This document shows, piece by piece, positions 36,277 through 48,051 of a stretch of 64,000 nt of DNA (within the stretch, counting starts at the first letter, position 1; the number at the start of each line of letters is the position of its first letter). The stretch spans positions 248,001 through 312,000 of IMG/VR virus record IMGVR_UViG_3300032236_002285; one strand, written 5' to 3'. The notes beneath the pieces were generated by a model, which saw only the letters and a list, made by a program, of their open reading frames with translations, was not told the DNA's origin and ran no database searches. The translations under genes and the position numbers were made by a program. Source of the DNA: a virus.

Positions 36277-36624
36277 ATGGCTGAAAGTTGGATAAAGATT
36301 AATGATGAAATATTTTACACTAAAGATATATCAATTCAATTAAGTATTGGATCACATGCTTCTTTATCATTGACATTTGATATTAATAAATATCCAAGCT
36401 ATTCAAATATATTTTTTACTAAATATGATGGTCGTGAAAAATTTAATATTGTAGGTAAAGATTTTGAAGCAAAAGGAACTATAATTAAAACAATTGATAT
36501 TGATAAAAGTACAATGATTGTATCTGTTAGATGTGATTTGCTTAATCATAAAGATATTTCAGAAAGAAGAGAAGAAATTCTTGATAAAGTACTAAACAAC
36601 CCTGAAAATAATAATATAAAATAA
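36277..36624 (+). CDS. Hypothetical 115-residue beta-rich protein
   Basis: The sequence WIKINDEIFYTKDISIQLSI followed by SLSLTFDIN and GTIIKTIDIDKSTMIVSVRC suggests a small beta-sandwich, with a Lys/Glu-rich C-terminal tail. It is similar in style to small virion proteins, but no family is recognised. It starts 2 bases after the Pth2-like gene and is followed by the ClpC-like gene. Confidence 0.55.
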   Translation: MAESWIKINDEIFYTKDISIQLSIGSHASLSLTFDINKYPSYSNIFFTKYDGREKFNIVGKDFEAKGTIIKTIDIDKSTMIVSVRCDLLNHKDISERREEILDKVLNNPENNNIK

Positions 36625-36642
36625 ACAAGTAAAATTTAAAAT

Positions 36643-38775
<2,133 letters not shown>

Positions 38776-38799
38776 ACTTCCTTCTGTTCATATCAAAGA

Positions 38800-38832
38800 T
38801 AAGAGAGAGTTGAAAAACTCTCTCTTTTTATT
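38800..38832 (+). terminator. Intrinsic terminator after clpC-like gene
   Basis: AGAGAGAGTT / AACTCTCTCT stem with GAAAA loop and T-run. Confidence 0.8.
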
Positions 38833-38866
38833 TTAAACAATTATTATAATAATCAGTATAAACAAT

Positions 38867-39451
38867 ATGGTACTTTACATTTTTATAACACATCAGAAAA
38901 ACATAAATAACTGCTATAATAGAATCTTTAATATGATGAAGGATGATTTTATAGTCGTTCAGGGTGGATTTGCTAAAGATGAATATGATGAGGACAAAAA
39001 AATACTGAAATTGAATTGTAATGATTTATATGTAGGTCTGCCGGAAAAAGTTATGAAAACATTTCATTATTTAATTAGTGATGATAGATTTAGTAAATAT
39101 ACACACTTTTGTAAATTGGATGATGATATGATAGTTACTAAAAGATTTGAAAATTTAACTGATGATTATTTAGGTAATGTTTCTTATCAAGAGGGTAATA
39201 GAAATTGGCACATTGGTAGATGTGGTAATTTTTGGGATAAGATTCCATATTTAGGTAAATTTGTACCTTGGTGTATGGGTGGGTTTGGTTATGTTGTTTC
39301 AAGAAAAGCTTTGCAAAAAGTATTACCAAATTTTAACTATTTAGATCATATTTATGAAGATCTATACATGGGTATTATTTTAAATAATTCAGGCATACTA
39401 CCTAAAATGATAAATACAAAAGAATATCTGATAAGCCCAGACCATAAATAA
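38867..39451 (+). CDS. GT31-like galactosyltransferase-family protein
   Basis: 194 residues. YTHFCKLDDDMIVTKRF carries the DDD metal motif typical of beta-1,3-galactosyltransferases, followed by YLGKFVPWCMGGFGYVVSRK (the conserved CxGxGYxxS segment) and HIYEDLYMGI (the EDV/EDL motif). It transfers a sugar from a UDP-sugar to an acceptor glycan. It is the first gene of a twelve-gene glycosylation cluster in the same direction to 49503. Confidence 0.75.
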   Translation: MVLYIFITHQKNINNCYNRIFNMMKDDFIVVQGGFAKDEYDEDKKILKLNCNDLYVGLPEKVMKTFHYLISDDRFSKYTHFCKLDDDMIVTKRFENLTDDYLGNVSYQEGNRNWHIGRCGNFWDKIPYLGKFVPWCMGGFGYVVSRKALQKVLPNFNYLDHIYEDLYMGIILNNSGILPKMINTKEYLISPDHK

Positions 39452-39462
39452 GTAAAATAGTA

Positions 39463-40485
39463 ATGATTAAAATTTATACCTATGCTCATAAAAGACCAGA
39501 TTTTATCGCAATTCAATTTGACTCTATTTCTAAATACCTTAAAGACGACTATGAATATGTTGTTTTTAACAACGCTATAGATGATGAAAATTTAAGTTCT
39601 CAAATAGAAAAAGAATGTCAAAAGATTAATATAAAATGTATAAAAGTACAGCTACAAGAAGATATTAATAATCAAAATTTTATTGATGGTTCTGAGATAC
39701 AATTTATAAATAACAATGGTAATTACAAATACGCTAATCCAAATGTTGCTTGTTCTTACCCTCTTATTTGGTCTTTTAAAAATATTATATCTAAAGATGA
39801 TAATGAAAATATAATTGTTATCATTGATTCTGATATGTTTTTTAGTAGAGATATCTCTATTAAAGATTTAATGACCGGTTATGATATAGCCTTTATTCCT
39901 CAATATAGAAATAATGATGTTCACTATATGTGGAATGGGTTTGTTATTATAGATGGTAGTAAAAATAATTTAAATGAAATAAACTGGTTTTGTGGAAGAG
40001 TTAATGGCCAACCTGTTGATGTTGGTGGACAAACTCATTTTTATCTTAAAAATAATCCTCAATTAAAAATAATGTATTTAGAGTTTTGGAATCTAAATGA
40101 ATTTAATAATGATGAATATAGATCACATCTAAATGGTAATATGTGCGTTCTTTTTTCTTTGAAAGACAATGAAGTTGTAGATTTTACTCCAATAGATAGT
40201 AGGTTTACTGATAATAATAAATTATTTGATTACGAAATAGATAAAGATAGTTTTGATGAGTATATAAAATACTATACAGATAATATTAAATATATTAAAA
40301 ACTCTGTAGAATCATTTAACTTTCCAAAACCAGAGCATATAGATTTTATAAAATGTTATAATAAAAAAATAGAAGACTCTTTTATTTTTCATTACAAGAG
40401 TGGTAGTAACTATCTAAACTTCCAAGATAATAATTATAATAAGTTAAAGACTAATGCTCTTAAAAAATTAATTGAATCACTATGA
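39463..40485 (+). CDS. Putative glycosyltransferase (GT-A fold)
   Basis: 340 residues. NIIVIIDSDMFFSRDISIKD contains a DxD motif after a hydrophobic strand, preceded by YKYANPNVACSYPLIWSFKN and followed by a domain with YMWNGFVIIDG. This is a GT-A-like arrangement but I cannot name the family. It overlaps the next gene by 4 bases, which places it firmly in the glycan operon. Confidence 0.6.
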   Translation: MIKIYTYAHKRPDFIAIQFDSISKYLKDDYEYVVFNNAIDDENLSSQIEKECQKINIKCIKVQLQEDINNQNFIDGSEIQFINNNGNYKYANPNVACSYPLIWSFKNIISKDDNENIIVIIDSDMFFSRDISIKDLMTGYDIAFIPQYRNNDVHYMWNGFVIIDGSKNNLNEINWFCGRVNGQPVDVGGQTHFYLKNNPQLKIMYLEFWNLNEFNNDEYRSHLNGNMCVLFSLKDNEVVDFTPIDSRFTDNNKLFDYEIDKDSFDEYIKYYTDNIKYIKNSVESFNFPKPEHIDFIKCYNKKIEDSFIFHYKSGSNYLNFQDNNYNKLKTNALKKLIESL

Positions 40486-41186
40486 TATTTTTTTCAATTG
40501 CCATACCCACTTATGAAATGAAAGGTAAAGGTGTTGAGTATTTAAGACAAAGCTTTCAAATATTAAAAAATCAAACATTTAAGGATTTTGAAATTGTTAT
40601 ATCCGACCATAGTAAAAATGATGATATAAAAAACTTATGTGAAGAGTGGAAAGATACTTTAGATATTAAATACTTCCAAAATACAAAAGATATAGGTAGC
40701 TCTTCATCAAATATAAACAATGCTATTATTAATTCTAAAGGTGAATGGGTTAAAATATTATTTCAAGATGACTTTTTATATAATGATCAATCATTAGAAA
40801 ACACTCATAAAGTAATTATTGAAAATTCTGATAAAAAATGGTTTGCTTCATCATGTGAACACAGCAATGATGGTAATACTTTTTATCGACCACTTTATCC
40901 AAAATGGGATGATAGAATGTTATATGGTTTTAATAGCATTAGCTCACCTAGTGTTATAACTATTAAAAATGATAGCACAAGATTATTTTTTGATAAAGAT
41001 TATATATGGTTAATGGATTGTGACTATTATCAAAGATACTTTAATAAGTTTGGTCTACCAACTATTATACCCGATATAACCGTGGTTAATAGAACATGGG
41101 GTGACCAGTTAACAAATACTATTCCTGATTCTGTTAAAAAGAATGAACATTATCAGATATTAAAAAAACATAGAATTATATGGTAA
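40482..41186 (+). CDS. Family 2 glycosyltransferase
   Basis: 234 residues. FFSIAIPTYEMKGKGVEYLR and QTFKDFEIVISDHSKNDDIK are the N-terminal GT2 strands, GEWVKILFQDDFLYND is the acidic nucleotide-sugar site (QDD), and WLMDCDYYQRYFNKFG follows. It is a soluble GT2 that adds one sugar. It overlaps both neighbours. Confidence 0.8.
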   Translation: MIFFSIAIPTYEMKGKGVEYLRQSFQILKNQTFKDFEIVISDHSKNDDIKNLCEEWKDTLDIKYFQNTKDIGSSSSNINNAIINSKGEWVKILFQDDFLYNDQSLENTHKVIIENSDKKWFASSCEHSNDGNTFYRPLYPKWDDRMLYGFNSISSPSVITIKNDSTRLFFDKDYIWLMDCDYYQRYFNKFGLPTIIPDITVVNRTWGDQLTNTIPDSVKKNEHYQILKKHRIIW

Positions 41187-41836
41187 ATAAAATTAATTTA
41201 AATAACGTAACAATAGTCTCTGTTGCTTGTGTTAGACCATTAGAAACATTAAAGGCTATTAAATATTCAATGAATGGAATTGAGTTTAATAAAGCAATGT
41301 TATTAACAAATCATAATATAACAGACAATGAAGTTGAAATAGTTAATATTAATAATCTAGATTATGAAGGCTACAATCGGTTCATTGTTTATGATTTACA
41401 CAAATATATTGAAACAGAATTTGCTTTAATTGTTCAAGATGATGGATATGTTATCAACCCTAATATGTGGCAAGATGATTTTTTAAAATACGATTACATA
41501 GGTGCTCCTTGGGGGTTGCCTAGTGATAATTTTAGTTTTAGAGATCCATTTGGTAATTTAATTAGAGTTGGTAATGGTGGTTTTTCTTTAAGAAGTAAAA
41601 AGATATTATCACTTCCTACTCAACTAGGATTAGAATGGAAAAGCTATTTTGGTTTTTATAACGAAGATGGGTTTTTTACTTGTCACAATAGACATCATTT
41701 TGAAAAAGAAGGTTGTGTATTTGCTCCAATTGATGTTGCTAAGTATTTCTCACATGAAGCAGAGATACCAGAAACAATAGGTATCCAACCATTTGGATTT
41801 CATGGTAAATGGTCAAAATATTTAAGAATGTTATAA
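41180..41836 (+). CDS. DUF5672-family (glycosyltransferase-associated) protein
   Basis: 218 residues. TEFALIVQDDGYVINPNMWQ, DYIGAPWGLP, VGNGGFSLRSKKIL, NEDGFFTCHNR and FGFHGKW are the conserved segments of DUF5672, which occurs in surface polysaccharide clusters and is predicted to be a GT-A enzyme. It overlaps the previous gene by 7 bases. Confidence 0.8.
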   Translation: MVNKINLNNVTIVSVACVRPLETLKAIKYSMNGIEFNKAMLLTNHNITDNEVEIVNINNLDYEGYNRFIVYDLHKYIETEFALIVQDDGYVINPNMWQDDFLKYDYIGAPWGLPSDNFSFRDPFGNLIRVGNGGFSLRSKKILSLPTQLGLEWKSYFGFYNEDGFFTCHNRHHFEKEGCVFAPIDVAKYFSHEAEIPETIGIQPFGFHGKWSKYLRML

Positions 41837-41838
41837 AT

Positions 41839-42768
41839 ATGTTAACAGCAACAATGACAGGTAATTTAGGCAACCATATGTGGAATTATGTTCTATGTAG
41901 AGTTGTCGCTGAGAAATTAGGATATGAATGGGGTGTTAATCCTGTTCCAACACATGATTATCATAATGGTTCAAACCAAATGTACTTCATGAATGTTGAT
42001 TTTGGTAAAGAAGTAGAGGTTATTGGTAAAAACGAAAGAGGTCTTAATGTTTATAAAAACATACCTAATGAGTATTATGATAGTCCAAAAAAATATAATT
42101 ACATCGGTAATGAGTGTTGGATAAATCTTTATGATTCTAATGTATTTAATGTACAAGATAATACAATGATTCATTTAATATCACAATCAGAAGATTATTT
42201 AATAGATAGAAAAAGTGAAATACAATCTTGGTTTAATATTAAAGATGAATATAAAAACGAATATAATAATAGACTACTCGAATCTGGTATAAATTTAGAT
42301 GATAATTTATGTGTTATAAATTTCAGAGGTGGTGAGTTTTTATCAGTTCATAATTTAGTTCCTAGACCTGAGTATTGGAGAGATTGTATCAATCATATGA
42401 AATCTATAAATCCAAATATGAACTTTATAATAATAACAGATGATGTTAGATCCGCTACTAGATATATCGGAAATTACCCTTGTTATCATTTTGATATTGG
42501 AATGGATTTTTATATTATAAACCAATCAAAATATTCTATATTGAGTAATTCCAGTTTTGGCTGGTGGGCTTCTTGGTTAAATATTAAATCAAATTTAACA
42601 ATTGGTCCAAAATATTGGGCAAGACATAACATAAGTGATGGTTATTGGTCATTAGGTGACCAGTATGTAAGAGGTTGGTATTATATGGGTAGAGATGGAT
42701 TACTATATGACTATGATGCTTGTAAAAAAGAATCTAATGAATACTATAAAAATAAAAATTTAATATAA
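41839..42768 (+). CDS. Alpha-1,2-fucosyltransferase-like (GT11-related) protein
   Basis: 309 residues. TATMTGNLGNHMWNYVLCRV matches the GxGNQxFxY start of GT11, CVINFRGGEF is the HxRxGD-like donor motif, and ILSNSSFGWWASWL is the conserved SxFSWWxAxL loop. I used the ATG at 41839, right after the previous stop, because it starts the domain. It is related to the gene at 46214 but diverged. Confidence 0.75.
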   Translation: MLTATMTGNLGNHMWNYVLCRVVAEKLGYEWGVNPVPTHDYHNGSNQMYFMNVDFGKEVEVIGKNERGLNVYKNIPNEYYDSPKKYNYIGNECWINLYDSNVFNVQDNTMIHLISQSEDYLIDRKSEIQSWFNIKDEYKNEYNNRLLESGINLDDNLCVINFRGGEFLSVHNLVPRPEYWRDCINHMKSINPNMNFIIITDDVRSATRYIGNYPCYHFDIGMDFYIINQSKYSILSNSSFGWWASWLNIKSNLTIGPKYWARHNISDGYWSLGDQYVRGWYYMGRDGLLYDYDACKKESNEYYKNKNLI

Positions 42769-43637
42769 TGAGAAAAATTTATGATTGCTTTCTATTCTTT
42801 AATGAATTGGATTTACTTGAGATGAGATTAAACATTATGGATCCATATGTTGATTATTTTGTAATCACTGAAGCCTCAGTAACACATAGCGGAATACCTA
42901 AACCTTATAACTTTGAGGCAAATAAAGAAATGTTTTCTAAGTTTCTACATAAAATAATTTATATAAAAAACGATGACATTCCAAATGACTTTGTTAATTT
43001 ACCTCAAATTGAAAATCCAGATTCATATGAAGGACAATGTGTTAAAAAAATACATGAACTAATTGAATCTCAAAATGGATTATTCAATAGACAAACTGAA
43101 CCTTATTTTGGTAGAGACTTCTTTCAAAAAGAATCTATTCGTAAAGGCTTAGAAAATTGTCAAGATAATGATATTATAATCTCATCTGACTTAGATGAAA
43201 TACCAAACCCAGAGATATTAAAAAATATAGATGAGTATTTAGATAAGGCAAAGTTTTTCACGTTTGTTCAAAAAACATATTATTACTATTTGAACTTCTT
43301 AAAAGAATCTAATTGGAAAGGATCTAGATTAGCTTTATATAAAGATGTTAAAGACTACTCTTACAACAAATTAAGAGCTCAACAAAATTATGATTTAGAA
43401 AATGGTGGTTGGCATTTTAGTTTTATGGGTGGACCAGAAAGAGTTAGAACAAAGATAGCCTCATACTCACATCAAGATTTAAATAACCAATATGTTATGG
43501 CTAGTGTTGAAAGTAATATTGAAAAAGGTATGGATCCATTTTTTAGAGGTGGTTTAGCAAAAGTAGAAATAGATAATACATATCCAGAATATCTTTTAAA
43601 TAATTTAGATAGATACTCACATATGATTAAAAAATAA
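42768..43637 (+). CDS. GT17-family N-acetylglucosaminyltransferase-like protein
   Basis: 289 residues. KIYDCFLFFNELDLLEMRLN, VDYFVITEASVTHSG and NDIIISSDLDEIPNPEIL are hallmarks of family GT17 (beta-1,4-mannosyl-glycoprotein GlcNAc transferase-like), widespread in bacterial and phage/giant-virus glycan clusters. NGGWHFSFMGG is a further conserved segment. The acceptor sugar is unknown. Confidence 0.85.
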   Translation: MRKIYDCFLFFNELDLLEMRLNIMDPYVDYFVITEASVTHSGIPKPYNFEANKEMFSKFLHKIIYIKNDDIPNDFVNLPQIENPDSYEGQCVKKIHELIESQNGLFNRQTEPYFGRDFFQKESIRKGLENCQDNDIIISSDLDEIPNPEILKNIDEYLDKAKFFTFVQKTYYYYLNFLKESNWKGSRLALYKDVKDYSYNKLRAQQNYDLENGGWHFSFMGGPERVRTKIASYSHQDLNNQYVMASVESNIEKGMDPFFRGGLAKVEIDNTYPEYLLNNLDRYSHMIKK

Positions 43638-43648
43638 AAATATTAAAA

Positions 43649-44167
43649 ATGAATAATTACGACATTTTATCAGAAAACTCCGAGCATCACTGGCCTTTAC
43701 TAAATACTAATAATGAAGTTTTATTAGATTTAGGTTGTGGAAGACACTGGGCATTTGAATTAGAAGATTCAAGTCCTGTTTATTTAGGTAAAGAAGCATT
43801 AAAAGTTATAGCAATAGATGCTTCACCACAAGAAATAGACTATTTTAACTCCGCTGATTTAGATAAAGATAAGTTTACTTTTCTTTGTATGAAGATACAA
43901 TCTAAGCAAGATATACTTAATTTGATTGGTGAGTATAAACCAACCGTTTTAAAATGTGATATTGAAGGATTTGAGACAAATTTTTATGACATAACAAAAG
44001 AAGAAATGTCTAATATAAAAGAAATAGGAATGGAGTACCATAATTATGATATTTTAGATAAAATATCAAATAAGCTTATTGAGTGGGGATTTGATATTCA
44101 CACAAAAGCAAGATTTGCTTTTGTTGATGCTCCTCAAATGGGTGTTTTGTTCTGTAAAAGAAAATAA
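43649..44167 (+). CDS. FkbM-like sugar methyltransferase
   Basis: 172 residues. VLLDLGCGRHWAFEL (motif I), KVIAIDASPQEIDYF (motif II), TVLKCDIEGFETNFYD (the KxDIEGxE motif typical of FkbM family) and GMEYHNYDIL. It probably O-methylates a sugar in the glycan made by this cluster. Confidence 0.8.
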   Translation: MNNYDILSENSEHHWPLLNTNNEVLLDLGCGRHWAFELEDSSPVYLGKEALKVIAIDASPQEIDYFNSADLDKDKFTFLCMKIQSKQDILNLIGEYKPTVLKCDIEGFETNFYDITKEEMSNIKEIGMEYHNYDILDKISNKLIEWGFDIHTKARFAFVDAPQMGVLFCKRK

Positions 44168-44176
44168 AATTAAAAT

Positions 44177-45169
44177 ATGAACATTAAAAGAATTATTATT
44201 TGGGGTCATTGTATAAACGGTAATACTGCCGGTAGCCATAGTTGGATACACAGAGGTTACTATCTGGCATTTAAAAAATTAGGTTATGAAACACATTGGA
44301 TTGACAATTTATCAACAATTGATCAAAATGATTTATCCGGAACTTTATTTTTTACAGAAGGTACTGCATCAGGTACTATGCCTGTAAGAGAGGATTGTTA
44401 TTATGTTTTACATCATATTGATAACAATCCTTTTATTCAAAAAGGTGCTAAGTATGTTAATCTTTGTAACTATTTACATGTTGAGTTAAATGAAGGTAGA
44501 AATTGGAACTACCCTGGTTCATCTATTGAAAAAATAAAAGATTATGTTTACTATGATATTAATAGTAAGGCTATTTATCAACCTTGGGCAACAGACCTTT
44601 TACCGGAACAAATAGAAGAAAATATAGCAAACTTTGATATTAACAAGAAAGAAATAAACTTTGTTGGTAGTGTTTGGTCAGAAAATATCAACGAAATAAT
44701 GCCATTTTTTATGGATTGTTTTAAGCGAGATATTAAGTTAAATATCTATGGTTGGTTTCAATTTCCAAATCTTATGAAATCATATACAAACATTTCTCAT
44801 ATGGCACCTTGTGGAACTAGTGAAGAAGTAGCAATTAATCTTATTAAATCTTCTTTAATATATCCTGATGTTAGAGGTGAGTTACACAGAAGAGTTGGAT
44901 ATATCCCATGTAGAACATTTAAGAATATAAGTTATGGTTGTATACCTTGTACTAATTCTTTGCCAGTTTATGAATTCTTTGATAAGATTTTACCATATTC
45001 TGAAAATACAGGTGAGTTTATTCAAAAGTCGATAGACTATTTAACAAATGATAAAAATAAAGAAAAATCAATTTATCTAATGAATAAGGTTAAAGAACAT
45101 CACACCTATATTAACAGAGCATTGGATTTATTAGATTTTATAAAAGTTATCTATAATAATGGAGAATAA
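44177..45169 (+). CDS. Putative GT-B glycosyltransferase
   Basis: 330 residues. IIIWGHCINGNTAGSHSWIH forms a Rossmann-like start; EINFVGSVWSENINEIMPFF begins a second domain and the end (RTFKNISYGCIPCTNSLPVY) resembles the donor-binding K-N-I-x-x-G of CgeB/GT4-like enzymes. The assignment is weak but the position inside the glycan operon supports it. It overlaps the next gene by 11 bases. Confidence 0.6.
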   Translation: MNIKRIIIWGHCINGNTAGSHSWIHRGYYLAFKKLGYETHWIDNLSTIDQNDLSGTLFFTEGTASGTMPVREDCYYVLHHIDNNPFIQKGAKYVNLCNYLHVELNEGRNWNYPGSSIEKIKDYVYYDINSKAIYQPWATDLLPEQIEENIANFDINKKEINFVGSVWSENINEIMPFFMDCFKRDIKLNIYGWFQFPNLMKSYTNISHMAPCGTSEEVAINLIKSSLIYPDVRGELHRRVGYIPCRTFKNISYGCIPCTNSLPVYEFFDKILPYSENTGEFIQKSIDYLTNDKNKEKSIYLMNKVKEHHTYINRALDLLDFIKVIYNNGE

Positions 45170-46217
45170 AATAGCAATTATAACAGGTTCAGCTGGGCTT
45201 ATAGGTTCACAAGCATGTGACTTTTTTAGTAAGAAAGGATATAAAATTATTGGCATAGATAACGATATGAGAGCTTATTTCTTTGGTGAAGGTTCTTCTA
45301 CTAAAGACTCATTAAAGTCTCTTAAATCGAAAATAAATGACTATGAACACTATAATATAGATATCAGAGACTATCAAAAACTAAGTGAAGTATTTAGTAA
45401 CTACTCATCTGATATTGATATTGTAATTCACACAGCGGCTCAACCATCACATGACTGGGCGGCTAACGAGCCTTTAACAGATTTTAGTATTAATGCTACT
45501 GGAACAATGAATATGTTAGAAGTAACAAGATTGAATTGTCCTAAAGCTACATTTATCTTTACATCAACTAATAAAGTTTATGGTGATACACCTAATTATT
45601 TAGACTTGATTGAAACAGATACTAGATGGGAATTAATTGATGGTAGTATAAATGAAACCATGTCTATTGATAATACTAAACATTCTGTATTTGGTGCTTC
45701 TAAAGTAGCTGCTGATGTTATGTGTCAAGAATATGGTAAATACTTTGGAATGAATATTGGTATTTTCAGAGGTGGTTGTTTAACTGGACCAAATCATGCC
45801 GGTGCTGAATTACACGGCTTTCTTTCTTATTTAGTTAAGTGTATTGTTAATGATAAACCATATACAATCTTTGGTTACAAAGGCAAACAAGTAAGAGATA
45901 ATATTCACTCTTGGGATTTAGTTAATATGTTCTGGGAATTTCATCAGAATCCAAAACAAGGTGAGGTTTATAATGCTGGTGGTGGTAGAGATAACTCTAC
46001 TTCTATATTAGAAGCGATTGACACAATTAATAAAATTGCGGGAACTAATTGGTCTAATTACACTATATCTGAACAAAATAGAATTGGCGATCATATTTGG
46101 TATATTTCTGATTTAACAAAATTTAGAACTCATTACCCAAATTGGAATATAACTATTGACTTAGAAGAAACCATTAGACAAATGGTTGATTTTGAAAAAA
46201 GTAAATTAAATAAATGA
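45159..46217 (+). CDS. NAD-dependent nucleotide-sugar epimerase/dehydratase (extended SDR)
   Basis: 352 residues. AIITGSAGLIGSQACDFFSK (GxxGxxG cofactor loop), IVIHTAAQPSHDWAANEPLT, FIFTSTNKVYGDTPNYLDLI (the S/T and YxxxK region is shifted: HSVFGASKVAADVMC carries the lysine), and GGCLTGPNHAGAELHGFLSY resemble CDP-paratose/CDP-tyvelose 2-epimerases. It makes an activated unusual sugar. Confidence 0.8.
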   Translation: MENKIAIITGSAGLIGSQACDFFSKKGYKIIGIDNDMRAYFFGEGSSTKDSLKSLKSKINDYEHYNIDIRDYQKLSEVFSNYSSDIDIVIHTAAQPSHDWAANEPLTDFSINATGTMNMLEVTRLNCPKATFIFTSTNKVYGDTPNYLDLIETDTRWELIDGSINETMSIDNTKHSVFGASKVAADVMCQEYGKYFGMNIGIFRGGCLTGPNHAGAELHGFLSYLVKCIVNDKPYTIFGYKGKQVRDNIHSWDLVNMFWEFHQNPKQGEVYNAGGGRDNSTSILEAIDTINKIAGTNWSNYTISEQNRIGDHIWYISDLTKFRTHYPNWNITIDLEETIRQMVDFEKSKLNK

Positions 46218-47044
46218 TTATAGTAAAACTAATGGGTGGTATGGGTAACCAAATGTTTCAATACGCATTTGGTAGAGCGTTGTCCTTAAAATATAATACA
46301 CCATTAAAGATTGATTTATCATTCTTGAAAAACAGAAATATGGGTCCTGGCTTTATTTATCGTGATTATGATTTAAATCTTTTTAATGTATATGAGGATT
46401 TCAATGTTAATTATAATGGTGTTGCTGTTGCGAGTGAACCATTTTTTCATTATTCAAATGAGTTGGTTAATGCCATTGCTCAAGTAAAAGATAGAAATAT
46501 TTTAATTGATGGCTATTGGCAATCACCAAAATACTTTTTAGGATTAGACTCTCAAATTAGAAAAGATTTTGAATTTAAAAATAAAGTTGATGATAGTAAA
46601 GATGATAATATACTAAATATGGTTAATCTCATAACCAATTCAAACTCTGTTATGATAAACGTAAGAAGAACAGATTATCTAAATACAAATCATCATGGTG
46701 TTATGGGTTTAGAATATATTAATAATTCGGTTAATATTATTAAAAGTAAAGTAGAAAATCCTAAGTTTTTTATATTCTCTGATGATATTGATTGGTGTAA
46801 AAGTAATATAGTTTTAGATAATATGGTCATAGTTGATCACTCATATAAAGGTGATAGATTTTCATACTATTTACAATTAATGATGATGTGTAAAAACTTT
46901 ATTATACCCAATAGCACATTTGCTTGGTGGGCCGCTTGGTTGAATCAGTATGAAGATAAAATTGTAATAGCTCCTAAGAAGTGGCTAGCGAGTGATAAAA
47001 TAAATACAAATGATATAATACCAAGTGATTGGATAAGAATATAA
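46214..47044 (+). CDS. Alpha-1,2-fucosyltransferase (GT11)
   Basis: 276 residues. VKLMGGMGNQMFQYAFGRAL is the canonical GGxGNQxFQYAxG start, MINVRRTDYLN the donor-phosphate HVRRGD-like motif, and FIIPNSTFAWWAAWLN the third motif. It would transfer fucose (or a similar sugar) from GDP-fucose. It overlaps the epimerase by 4 bases. Confidence 0.88.
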   Translation: MIIVKLMGGMGNQMFQYAFGRALSLKYNTPLKIDLSFLKNRNMGPGFIYRDYDLNLFNVYEDFNVNYNGVAVASEPFFHYSNELVNAIAQVKDRNILIDGYWQSPKYFLGLDSQIRKDFEFKNKVDDSKDDNILNMVNLITNSNSVMINVRRTDYLNTNHHGVMGLEYINNSVNIIKSKVENPKFFIFSDDIDWCKSNIVLDNMVIVDHSYKGDRFSYYLQLMMMCKNFIIPNSTFAWWAAWLNQYEDKIVIAPKKWLASDKINTNDIIPSDWIRI

Positions 47045-47052
47045 AAATTAAA

Positions 47053-48045
47053 ATGAAAAAAATATTTATTACGGGTTGTGCCGGTTTACTGGGTGCTAAT
47101 TTTTCCAGATATCTACTAGATAAAGGATATTTTGTTGTAGGAGTTGATAACTTTTTTGGAGGTTATAAAGACTTTTTACCAAATCATGAAAACTTTAAAT
47201 TTTATGAAATTGATCTTTATGATAACAAATCAATATCAGAACTTTTTGAAAAATACGAATTTGATTGTGTATATCATTTTGCTGCTTATGCTGCAGAGGG
47301 GTTATCACCTTTCATAAGAAGATTTAATTATATAAACAATGTTGTTAACTCAATGTCAGTTATAAATGAATGTATTAATAGAGATATTAAAATTATATTC
47401 ACATCATCTATGGCTGTCTATGGTGGTCAAACTCCACCATTTGATGAGTCTATGCTTCCTAGCCCTGTTGACTCATATGGTATAGCTAAGTTTTCAGTTG
47501 AACAAGATTTAGCTTGTGGTGCTTCTCAATTTAATTTAAGATATAACATTATCAGACCTCATAATGTACTTGGTACTTATCAAAATATTTGGGATAAATA
47601 TAGAAATGTAATTGGTATTTTTATTAGACAATCATTGAATAATCAACCCATTACAATCTATGGTGATGGTCTTCAAACAAGAGCATTTTCTGATATTAAA
47701 TACTATATGAAACCATTTGAAATGTTAATTGATGGATTTGATGGAGAAACTTTTAATATAGGAGCAGACAAATACTATACAATTTTAGAGGTTGCTAATA
47801 AGGTTAAATCGATCGCGGATAAATATGGCTACAAAACAGACATTGTTCATCTTGAACCAAGACATGAAGTAAAACACGCTTATTGTGACCACACTAAAGC
47901 AAAAGATAAATTAAACTTTATTGATGATACAAATATTGATGTTTTAATTGAAGATATGTTTATTTGGGCAATGAAACAACCTAAAAGAGAAGTTAAAAAA
48001 ATTGAATATGAAGTAACTAATAAAATATATTCATATTGGAAATAA
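47053..48045 (+). CDS. NAD-dependent epimerase (UDP-glucose 4-epimerase-like)
   Basis: 330 residues from the ATG at 47053. KIFITGCAGLLGANFSRYLL, CVYHFAAYAAEGLSPFIRRF, IIFTSSMAVYGGQTPPFDES, and DSYGIAKFSVEQDL (YxxxK) are complete extended SDR motifs; IIRPHNVLGTYQNIWDKYRN is close to bacterial GalE-like enzymes. It supplies a nucleotide sugar for the cluster. The longer frame from 47029 would overlap the previous gene. Confidence 0.85.
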   Translation: MKKIFITGCAGLLGANFSRYLLDKGYFVVGVDNFFGGYKDFLPNHENFKFYEIDLYDNKSISELFEKYEFDCVYHFAAYAAEGLSPFIRRFNYINNVVNSMSVINECINRDIKIIFTSSMAVYGGQTPPFDESMLPSPVDSYGIAKFSVEQDLACGASQFNLRYNIIRPHNVLGTYQNIWDKYRNVIGIFIRQSLNNQPITIYGDGLQTRAFSDIKYYMKPFEMLIDGFDGETFNIGADKYYTILEVANKVKSIADKYGYKTDIVHLEPRHEVKHAYCDHTKAKDKLNFIDDTNIDVLIEDMFIWAMKQPKREVKKIEYEVTNKIYSYWK

Positions 48046-48051
48046 ATTATT